64,000 bases of DNA from Cladocopium goreaui (taxonomy: Eukaryota > Sar > Dinophyceae > Suessiales > Symbiodiniaceae), in NCBI GenBank assembly GCA_947184155.2, contig CAMXCT020002678.1:1-64000 (forward strand), written 5' to 3'. The notes under the pieces are model-generated. The model searched no databases and was not told the DNA's origin. It saw nothing but the letters and a program-made list of their open reading frames with translations. The translations under genes and the position numbers were made by a program. Positions 1-8,011 of this stretch are shown piece after piece. Each line of letters starts with the position of its first letter. Within the stretch, counting starts at the first letter, position 1.

Positions 1-3000
1 TCCCTCAGGCTCAGATATACCGAGAAAGCTGGGAGTTCGATGCAGTTGGGGAAGCCGTGGCTCCCGGAGCGAAAGAAGGTGTATGACTCGTGCTCCGGAA
101 AGGTTCCTTTGAGCAGTCGTCGAAGGAAATTGCTGATGGTTACTCGCATCTCCTGTTTCCCTTGGGCATCAGCCTGCATTCGGCTCATTGGCATGAGAAA
201 GCCTAATGACTCAGGAGTGTACCCGGCGCGTACCAGAAATTCCATCATCTTCTCATAGATCTCTAAAGTCTTGATGACAGGCATCATCATGTTTCTTGGT
301 CGCCCTGAGTATAACTTCTCTCCTTCTGACCATGAATTCCTCTTCCCTTTCTCCTGAAAGAGTTCATCCAACTCCAGCTCCGTCGGGCGCTTGAGGTTGC
401 CATCCTGGTCTTCTCCTGTATAAGGACAGAAGTCGTCCAGGTCCAGCCGGACTCGCTTGGTTTCCGTCATCATCTCATAGTACTTTTCTGGGGTCAGAGT
501 GACTCTCTGTTTGTAGTAGAGCCTGAACATTGTGATGATCTTTGACATGACGGCATTGTCATACAAGTGAGCCGCGGCCTCGGAGACATCATTGTTGATA
601 AGTCCGTCTTCTGGCATACCCTTGCTGCCGCTCTCGAGGTTCTTGGTCCATGCTGGAAGTTTGGAAGAGGGTTCATCTTCAGGTTCGACTTCCATTTCAT
701 CGTCGTCTTCTTCAACGATTTCGTCGTCTTCCTGTTGGGCTTCCTCCTCCTGATCCATTTCCTTATCATCGCCTTCGTTGTAGTCGACCTCGTCAGGATT
801 GAAGCCATAGTCGTTGGATTCGGATACGTTTTCTTGTGCTTGATGGACCGTATCCTTGAACAACGATTCTTCTTGTCGACGAACTTCTTCATCGATCTCT
901 TTCTTCGTGGCCTCATCTTCATCGTCTTCAGGAGCTTGTAGCCGATAGGGACGGATTCCACAACTTTCAAGTTCCGTCCAGCAAACTAGACACACTGCTA
1001 GTTTTGTCGGCGTCTCATTGAGACAGTGAGGACAATGGCGGCAACCTGATGTTTGCACCCTTTTGCGTTCGACTATGTAATCAATCAGCTTGATGCGGGC
1101 CAGGTATTGCTCTTGTCCGCCAGGCTCGATGAGGTTGTTCTTGAATTGGTTGACGATGTTCATGGCATCCATGGCGGTTTCGTCAAACGGTTGATCTTCG
1201 GCGTCGATGCACTGACTTGCAACCCTCAAGATGGACTCCTTGGTGGCTACCGTTCTTGATTTGATAGTTCCAGACCGGACTACCTGGTCGTCGCCCGACG
1301 GGACGAACAACCGGAGCCATGTCTTATTGTTTTGGTCCTTTGGGTCCTGAATCCATCCTCCTTTGATTGCCGAGAACGGGATGATCTTTGGTGAGACGAT
1401 CTGTCCCGAGTCAGTCAGTCGACCGCCATATTCCACCATCAAGGTCTCGGTCGGGACGAACAAGCACATGTAGTCCCCTCTTCGCGTATCAACGCCCTTC
1501 GTGATGGTCCATGATCTGTGATCCCATGGCACATACGGGTTGAAGAACGTGAACATCCGATGACCTTCTCCAAGACCTCCTGGAATTAATCCCTGCCTCC
1601 AAATGCTTCGAAGGTTGGTCTTCTTGGTGATGTGGAAACAAACCGGTAACGACAAAATGGTGTTGGGCGCGATTGGATGTGAAAGTAATGAGGACAGCAA
1701 TGAGACGTCGTCCCTTGAAGATCCTTCTTTATGCCCCGTAGGAGCACGGACCGCCACAGGGTAGAGCAGTAGACCTTCATCAGGAATGTTCGTGTCCGCA
1801 TCGACTTTGTTGTCAATGCACGTCAGGCTGGTGCGCTCAATGTCCTTGTTGATACCAAATGCCAAGACTTGTTCACGAACGCGACGTCCATACCGGGCAC
1901 AGTGGAACATGATCTTGAAGAGCAGTGTCATGCGGTAGTTTGCCTCATCGACATTCCATGCATTCTGATCATTTGCTCTTCCTTTTGGAGCAAGGAATGC
2001 ATGTGGCCAGCGTGCGTACTCGTGCCTCCAGATGGACTCACATTTGAGCACCTCCTCGATGGGCACCCAGCCGGCGTCATCACATGACAGACTCTGTTGT
2101 TCTGATACCTTCCCCACGTTGTGCCGCAGGATCCTGTTTAGTGATGAACTCACCTTGTCCTCGTAGGTATTGAGCCGGTTGCCAGTCTCGAAGCGGTAGT
2201 TGGCCGCATATTCTACACCTCCAAAGTAAGAGCAGTTGAGGAAATGGGCCCCCGTAGTCGGGATGATTTTCAAGAAACCATCTTGCGGCGCCTCGACTCT
2301 CTTGTAGAAGGGCTTCCTGATGTTGTTATCAGAGTAGCTTGCCATGAAGTCTGGCACTGACCAAGAGTCACCTCCTCCTCTGACAATAGCGTCTCTGACC
2401 ACTTCGTTGAGGTCAACAATGTTCTGTGGTCCTAGCTTTGTAACATCACGTCCTTCTATGCAGAATCTACCATACTCATCGAGGTCACCAACTTCAGACA
2501 TAGTTCTGATGCTGTCGTACCATTGGTGCTCACTAAACCTCGATTTTGTAGGTTCATCCGTTTGCCCCGACCCATCAGTAGCACCTGAACCGTCCTTCTT
2601 GTGCTCAGGAGGCTCCATATCGACGTCATCAGATGTTGGACTATCAGCCTCGAGCGACGCTCGGACAGCCTTTAGCACCTTTCTGACTTCATCCCTCTTC
2701 TCATGTTCACATTCAAGATGGCCATGTTGGGTGCTACCACAATACAAGCACACGTTGACATCCTCAGAGACGGTAAAGAGTTTTCCCAACGCATCCAAAA
2801 GTTGTTGTTTCCCGGAATTCTCTGAGTCCCTGACCACATCGGTGGGGTCGTTCGCTGGCTCATCAGCTTCCTCCTCCCCAGGGTGAGCCGACGACTCGTC
2901 ACCTGGCTTGGCGTCGGCATCAGTGCCCATGCTGGCGTCACCCCCTGTGATGTTGTTCTTCCTGCGATAATGAGAGAATACCTGATCCTTCTCCCAGTCC

Positions 3001-6000
3001 GTGATGCAGCAGAAATTGGCCAGCGAGTCATATCCGGGGATTGCGTGGATGAGCTTCATGACCCTTTCGGCTTCTGCAGTTTGCAGTGTGCAGTCGAAGG
3101 ATCCCCGTCTCTTGTCATTGATGGTGCTCGAGGTTCGGGAGGTCAATGTGAATTGAGCCAGTGCCTTTTCCAGTCCATTGAGATACTCAGCTGGATCAAC
3201 GCTAGCATTGAAAACATCCACGACTCCCTTGGCCATATTGGCCACGTCCAAGACACCAAGCCAGAACTCGATGATATCTCCAGTTTTCTCGGCAGATGCA
3301 CGGGAGAATCCAAAAATCTCGTTCCTCTCCTTCACCTCGGGAACGGCAACCTTTTCGAAGAAGTCTTTGTATGCGACATTTCCGCAATCCTTTGTGACTC
3401 TATAGATCAAGAGCCACTTCTTTGCAACATCATCGAAAACTCTTTCGCGATATATGCTGAATTGCTTGCCGCGTCCGTTCCGGAAAATTTCCAGAGCTTG
3501 CCTCTTCGAAATTCTGACTCCTCCCATGTGAGATAGAGATTTCATCAAGTGCTCCCCATACGCCAACGATGCATTTGAAATCAACGAAGACACAGTAAAT
3601 GTGAGCCATGTTTGGAATCCTTGATTGATGTCAACAATGTCAACACCAAGATCCTCGAATGCAACCTTCAACCTAGCTGCAAGGAGTAGTACGGACTTCC
3701 TGGCCTCCAATGTGGGAGATGAACGCTTGTAATGGTCCTGGGTGTTGGCGGAGCAATTAATGCAATGGGTTGGTCTCGACTGGCACGTCTCGATCTCATC
3801 CATTGTCACTGCGCCTCTACAGCTTCCGCATAGGATGTCGTCGTTCTCCTTGTCAATGGTGAACCACATGCATCGATCGGAAACCACTGGTTCCAGCTCA
3901 TGGGTGCCGACCACCGGTTCGACCCAACTGGTCTTGAACCTTTTGTCTTTGGTGAATCTGTTCACGGCGGTTCCAGGGCCTCGCTGGAAGATTGTGGTGT
4001 CGTCATTTGCATAATCACCAGGGGTCATTTCGCCACCTGCGATCTTGAACGCCTCAGTTGGTCCGGTCATATCCTCCAGAACTTTGGCGATGATGCCCGA
4101 TTCGTCAGGTTTGAACGCTCCCTCATTGAGAACTGATACATGTTCCCTGTTCGTGGCACACATGAGGAAGACCCTTTGGCGAAATAGATTCTTCTCGATG
4201 ACAGACCAAATTGCCGTCTTTCCCAAAGTCCCCTTCTTGGTTGTACTCAAAATCGAATACTGTTTTCCGAATTGCGAGTACATTGACCGCCACATCCTCT
4301 GATCCGATGTCACCAAGATCCCTTGGAGCCTCATCTTCTCAATCAGCTCCTCTGCGATCCTGGACGTAACAGAGTCCATTCCGTTGAACATGGAGTCATT
4401 GTTGATGGCGACCATCAGGGGTCTGGACGTGACTTGATCAAGATCGAGCACCCCTTTGACAAACTGATTCTTGAAGTCGTTTTCAAGCATGACACAATGA
4501 GGTGGTTTTTGTGCATGTAGGAACTGCAATGACAACCAAAGGTGCACAGTTATCAAACCATCGTCGACGGTATCCGTGCTGAGGTACTGCTTGACTTTGT
4601 CAAGGGTGTCGAGGAATTGCTGAAGGGGTCGTTCTGCTTCAGAATCATGGATTTTGAACACCTCGACACTTTCCCATCCCATGTCAGCTAATCCCATTTG
4701 GATGCCATGCGTCCCACTTTGGGTTCCCACGCGGAACATCAGGTCGGTGATGAGGATGGTTGTTCCAGCCCTGAAATCACCTGCCAACATGTCATGATCT
4801 CTTGGACCGCTTGGTGCTTCGATGATCCTGCAAGCAAGTGGGTTGGTGACCATCTTCTTGATGCGGCCAAGGTCGGACTGGTTGGCGACGTTCACGTCGT
4901 GATGCCCTAGCATCATGAGCATACCTGCTGTCGACAAATAGCATCCGGTCCGCGTCAGCATGTACTTGCGGACAATGTGGCTGTAACACCTCAGCCAATC
5001 CTTCTCGGATATAGTGGATGCAGTGTCCTCGGTTACGACCCCCGGATTGCAAACTCCGAAGATCATGCAGGCATATGCGGTCACTCTCCTCAAATATTGT
5101 GCCCAGGGTGCTGATCCCAATGTGCTGGCTGCTTGAGCTGCTGGTCCTTGGACGATTGATAGAAGAAAGTGATCCCGCTCGTCCATCCATGCTGAGGTGA
5201 TGAACTCGGAGTTCCTTTGATCGGGCATTGATGAAGTTCTGAAAAGATATCCATTCGGTACCCGAGGAATCACCCAGTCCTTTCTTGCGGGAGGTGTAGA
5301 TGGCCTTGCCTTCGATGGTGGAGCTTTTGGTGGTGGTGCACTTCCAGCTGCAGAGCTGTAACCATCGTGTCCACCGGCGGTGGAACTACCAGGCCCAGTC
5401 TGTTGTTGTTGCTGTTGTGCCCGCTGTGCATCGGCTTCCCTCTGTTGCTTGTCATTCATCATTCTGATAGGTGAAGGATCCCAACCTGGATGATCCGGTT
5501 GACTTGGAGGGTTTCTGCCGTCTCTTGGCATCAGCGGGATGTCCCAGCCATCAATGTGGGAGACCTCTGTGGCTCCTTGGCCCATCTGTGTGGTGGCAGT
5601 GGTCGTCACATAGTCGCGGATACAGGAAAATGTCCTGTTCCGTTTCTCCACCTCCTCAAACATGCCCTGGTCGGCCCTCTCAATGTTGTAGCCCCCCAAC
5701 TCCCATAGGTCGTCGCGGAGGTCAATGGCCTGTTTCATTCTGACCAGATCAGTCTTGATGATCCCGCTCAGGTATGACATTGATTTGAAGCTTTCCAATT
5801 TTGTCATCCACTCATGTAGCATTTTGGAGATCATGAGAATGGTTTGCAAATGGACAACAGCTGCCGTCCGTTCCAAGCTGAGATCATAACTCATTGACAT
5901 CCAGTCTTCCAGGACATTCTGGACGATGATGGTTTTACCCTGGCTGCTGGTCGCTCTGGCATTGTGACGTCGGAGTGCATAGCCGAGGCTGTAGCTCTCC

Positions 6001-8009
6001 TCGTACATGATGTTGACCAGATATTGGATGCGGTTTTCAACTTCATATGGTTCAGGTTCCTCTCTCCGCATCACTTCAAACGACCACTTCTCCCATTTTC
6101 GACGTGCAATTTCCTCGAAGTTCGTCCTCTTTCGGATTTGGTAGCAAGGACTTCCATACGGAGGATACGTCTGGTTCAATGATCCAAGGTTTGCTGGGCT
6201 AGTATTTGCGATCTTGTCGCGCAAGTCTTTGACTGTGATCTCCTTGTTGATCATACTGTTTTGACCAGTATAGTGGTCTTTGAGGGTATCCCATAGTTCA
6301 TCTATTCTGATTGCGCACTCGAAGGTGCACAACATCTGCATGATGCTTTTCTCATCTGGATTTCTAGCGGCTCCTTCCACCAATTTCGATAATCGGGCCC
6401 CTTTGTCAATGAAGCTGATGGCAGACATCTTCAACTCATTTTCGTTGGTCACTTTTGATAACATTTTCATGAGCAACCTGATTGCATGAGTTACGAACGC
6501 CCTGCCACTTCTATCCATGACAAAAGCTAAGGCCACAACGACAGGAGGAGAAATCTTCACTCGATCCAACCATTCGTCGAGGTCCTTGTCCTTGTAACCC
6601 CTGAAGTTTGCCTCCTCATAGGTTGAGAATGGAGCAGGAAGGTTGTGCTCTTGTTTCTTCTCCTGGATGAGGGACAAAGTTGATTTCAGCAAACTAATGC
6701 CTTTGGCCGCTGAAGGGATCACAAGGTCAGTTCCAGCCATTGCGAAGACCGAAGTGAGGTACGCGGAATCCGGATCCGTCAAGGCGCACCAACGACGCAG
6801 GTAGCAGCCCGACTTCACCTTCAATCCACCTCTAACGGGATCCGGATCCGCCAATAGTGATCCACGACGTGGATACAACCTCAGCTTCACCTTCACACCG
6901 CCTCGTTGGGTGATGAAGTTAATGAATAGTTGTTCATTGATGGTCTTCTCATTAACCTTTAGTTCAAGGTCACTCACAATGATGCATGCACATGACTTCG
7001 ATTTATGGTCATTCATATCATCTGGAACCTTTGGTCGATATCTCCTTCCATAGGCGTTGTTGATCAACATTTGATTGGTGACACCTCGAAGGATAGATCT
7101 GACAATCTTCTCGGTATATAATTGTGTTGCACGTGTTTCCCTGCCCGCACATTGACCGTGGGTGTGTGAGCCATCACATTTCGCATGCAAGTCAAAGAAC
7201 TTAACCCCCCATGATACGATCCTCCACGGTTTCTTGATTGCGGTCCCAACATCTTTGAATTGTGACTTCAAACCATACATGCATCCATCAAAGTCATGCA
7301 CAGTCGATTGGGTCCCATTGATCAGAAACTTCATTCTCTCATCATTCCAATAGTCGCATCCCCGAGGTAGTTCCAACAATGCCATTGCATGCAAAACATG
7401 TACACGTTGCAGACACAATGTGAACTCTTCCCATAGCTCCCAATATAGAAGTGCTTTCATTCTGATGTTGTGCGCTGTGACCTCACTCACATTTTTGTTT
7501 AACCGATTCCACGGTGAACCACCGGTGCAAGGTCCCGCAAAGAACACGCAGTCACTAGGACCCCTGATGCAACGTCTCCATTTTGCCCTTCCGTAGTTGG
7601 ACATGAGGTTGTCATCTTCGGTAATCGTGACCACATGCATCATCTTAAACCGACTCTGTTTGTGAATCTTGGTAATGATGCTTTGCGTTTCGGCACACAT
7701 GAGGAGCAAGCATGGGGTATCATCCTTCATCTCATAGACGTTGAGAGATATGGTAACGTCATTGAGTATTTTCCCGAGAAAATCAGCATAGGATTGCTTG
7801 AAGTGATACGTCAGAATCTTCCCATTCTTTCGATGTAGATTCATCTGAATATCCCAATCATTTTGTTTTCTGGTCTCATGCTTCAACTTGTAATGATGGG
7901 CTATAAACATGTCATCCAACGGAATGATTTTCATGTTCCCATCAAGGATACAGGTGACCACAGTGTCCTGGCACGATGCCCTGTCCTCCACGTCAGACCC
8001 GCTGTCCAT
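1..8009 (-). CDS. retroelement ORF2: large protein with Tpt1/KptA-like RNA 2'-phosphotransferase domain (partial)
   Basis: The frame is open from a stop at 8067-8069 to the window edge, giving at least 2669 codons from the ATG at 8009-8007; the C-terminus is missing. What can be seen, by residue from that ATG: about 100-310 a segment with a G-PCTGGSPW loop (P160) and a later C..HTHGQC motif; 369-416 a tandem 24-residue duplication; about 860 a Gln/Pro-rich linker; a CX2CX4HX4C zinc knuckle at 1754-1767; a winged-helix-like segment with LRHN (R1962, H1963) and DDAGWVPIEEVL; then FHITKKTNLRSIW..GL (H2126) and GHRMFTFFNPY. The last two segments match the two lobes of Tpt1/KptA enzymes, which remove a 2'-phosphate from spliced RNA using NAD. 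A CxxC-type zinc ribbon (about 2324) and a long acidic stretch follow. The role in retrotransposition is unknown. The domain call is mine by eye; the other regions are unrecognised. Confidence 0.8.
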   Translation of the reverse strand, partial: MDSGSDVEDRASCQDTVVTCILDGNMKIIPLDDMFIAHHYKLKHETRKQNDWDIQMNLHRKNGKILTYHFKQSYADFLGKILNDVTISLNVYEMKDDTPCLLLMCAETQSIITKIHKQSRFKMMHVVTITEDDNLMSNYGRAKWRRCIRGPSDCVFFAGPCTGGSPWNRLNKNVSEVTAHNIRMKALLYWELWEEFTLCLQRVHVLHAMALLELPRGCDYWNDERMKFLINGTQSTVHDFDGCMYGLKSQFKDVGTAIKKPWRIVSWGVKFFDLHAKCDGSHTHGQCAGRETRATQLYTEKIVRSILRGVTNQMLINNAYGRRYRPKVPDDMNDHKSKSCACIIVSDLELKVNEKTINEQLFINFITQRGGVKVKLRLYPRRGSLLADPDPVRGGLKVKSGCYLRRWCALTDPDSAYLTSVFAMAGTDLVIPSAAKGISLLKSTLSLIQEKKQEHNLPAPFSTYEEANFRGYKDKDLDEWLDRVKISPPVVVALAFVMDRSGRAFVTHAIRLLMKMLSKVTNENELKMSAISFIDKGARLSKLVEGAARNPDEKSIMQMLCTFECAIRIDELWDTLKDHYTGQNSMINKEITVKDLRDKIANTSPANLGSLNQTYPPYGSPCYQIRKRTNFEEIARRKWEKWSFEVMRREEPEPYEVENRIQYLVNIMYEESYSLGYALRRHNARATSSQGKTIIVQNVLEDWMSMSYDLSLERTAAVVHLQTILMISKMLHEWMTKLESFKSMSYLSGIIKTDLVRMKQAIDLRDDLWELGGYNIERADQGMFEEVEKRNRTFSCIRDYVTTTATTQMGQGATEVSHIDGWDIPLMPRDGRNPPSQPDHPGWDPSPIRMMNDKQQREADAQRAQQQQQQTGPGSSTAGGHDGYSSAAGSAPPPKAPPSKARPSTPPARKDWVIPRVPNGYLFRTSSMPDQRNSEFITSAWMDERDHFLLSIVQGPAAQAASTLGSAPWAQYLRRVTAYACMIFGVCNPGVVTEDTASTISEKDWLRCYSHIVRKYMLTRTGCYLSTAGMLMMLGHHDVNVANQSDLGRIKKMVTNPLACRIIEAPSGPRDHDMLAGDFRAGTTILITDLMFRVGTQSGTHGIQMGLADMGWESVEVFKIHDSEAERPLQQFLDTLDKVKQYLSTDTVDDGLITVHLWLSLQFLHAQKPPHCVMLENDFKNQFVKGVLDLDQVTSRPLMVAINNDSMFNGMDSVTSRIAEELIEKMRLQGILVTSDQRMWRSMYSQFGKQYSILSTTKKGTLGKTAIWSVIEKNLFRQRVFLMCATNREHVSVLNEGAFKPDESGIIAKVLEDMTGPTEAFKIAGGEMTPGDYANDDTTIFQRGPGTAVNRFTKDKRFKTSWVEPVVGTHELEPVVSDRCMWFTIDKENDDILCGSCRGAVTMDEIETCQSRPTHCINCSANTQDHYKRSSPTLEARKSVLLLAARLKVAFEDLGVDIVDINQGFQTWLTFTVSSLISNASLAYGEHLMKSLSHMGGVRISKRQALEIFRNGRGKQFSIYRERVFDDVAKKWLLIYRVTKDCGNVAYKDFFEKVAVPEVKERNEIFGFSRASAEKTGDIIEFWLGVLDVANMAKGVVDVFNASVDPAEYLNGLEKALAQFTLTSRTSSTINDKRRGSFDCTLQTAEAERVMKLIHAIPGYDSLANFCCITDWEKDQVFSHYRRKNNITGGDASMGTDADAKPGDESSAHPGEEEADEPANDPTDVVRDSENSGKQQLLDALGKLFTVSEDVNVCLYCGSTQHGHLECEHEKRDEVRKVLKAVRASLEADSPTSDDVDMEPPEHKKDGSGATDGSGQTDEPTKSRFSEHQWYDSIRTMSEVGDLDEYGRFCIEGRDVTKLGPQNIVDLNEVVRDAIVRGGGDSWSVPDFMASYSDNNIRKPFYKRVEAPQDGFLKIIPTTGAHFLNCSYFGGVEYAANYRFETGNRLNTYEDKVSSSLNRILRHNVGKVSEQQSLSCDDAGWVPIEEVLKCESIWRHEYARWPHAFLAPKGRANDQNAWNVDEANYRMTLLFKIMFHCARYGRRVREQVLAFGINKDIERTSLTCIDNKVDADTNIPDEGLLLYPVAVRAPTGHKEGSSRDDVSLLSSLLSHPIAPNTILSLPVCFHITKKTNLRSIWRQGLIPGGLGEGHRMFTFFNPYVPWDHRSWTITKGVDTRRGDYMCLFVPTETLMVEYGGRLTDSGQIVSPKIIPFSAIKGGWIQDPKDQNNKTWLRLFVPSGDDQVVRSGTIKSRTVATKESILRVASQCIDAEDQPFDETAMDAMNIVNQFKNNLIEPGGQEQYLARIKLIDYIVERKRVQTSGCRHCPHCLNETPTKLAVCLVCWTELESCGIRPYRLQAPEDDEDEATKKEIDEEVRRQEESLFKDTVHQAQENVSESNDYGFNPDEVDYNEGDDKEMDQEEEAQQEDDEIVEEDDDEMEVEPEDEPSSKLPAWTKNLESGSKGMPEDGLINNDVSEAAAHLYDNAVMSKIITMFRLYYKQRVTLTPEKYYEMMTETKRVRLDLDDFCPYTGEDQDGNLKRPTELELDELFQEKGKRNSWSEGEKLYSGRPRNMMMPVIKTLEIYEKMMEFLVRAGYTPESLGFLMPMSRMQADAQGKQEMRVTISNFLRRLLKGTFPEHESYTFFRSGSHGFPNCIELPAFSVYLSLR
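2709..2750 (-). other. retroviral-type zinc knuckle within ORF2
   Basis: The codons give C-X2-C-X4-H-X4-C exactly (CLYCGSTQHGHLEC), the spacing of nucleocapsid zinc knuckles. In most LTR elements this motif lies at the end of Gag; here it lies about 1750 residues into ORF2, while Gag carries two CCCH fingers instead. Confidence 0.6.
6762..6905 (-). repeat. in-frame tandem duplication, 2 x 72 bp, in ORF2
   Basis: Two adjacent 24-codon units begin RGGVKVKLRLYPRRG and RGGLKVKSGCYLRRW and end ADPDPV and TDPDSA. At DNA level both contain ggatccggatccg. The units have diverged by many substitutions, so this is an old duplication kept in frame. Confidence 0.8.
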
Positions 8010-8011
8010 CA
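8007..8011 (-). promoter_or_regulatory. overlapping stop/start TGATG between ORF1 and ORF2
   Basis: The ORF1 stop TGA (8011-8009) shares its last base with the ORF2 start ATG (8009-8007). ORF2 is in the -1 frame relative to ORF1, and the two frames overlap for about 57 nt. No canonical X-XXY-YYZ slippery heptamer is visible in that overlap. Termination followed by reinitiation, as known for some non-LTR elements and RNA viruses, is therefore the simplest reading. This is an inference from sequence only. Confidence 0.6.
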
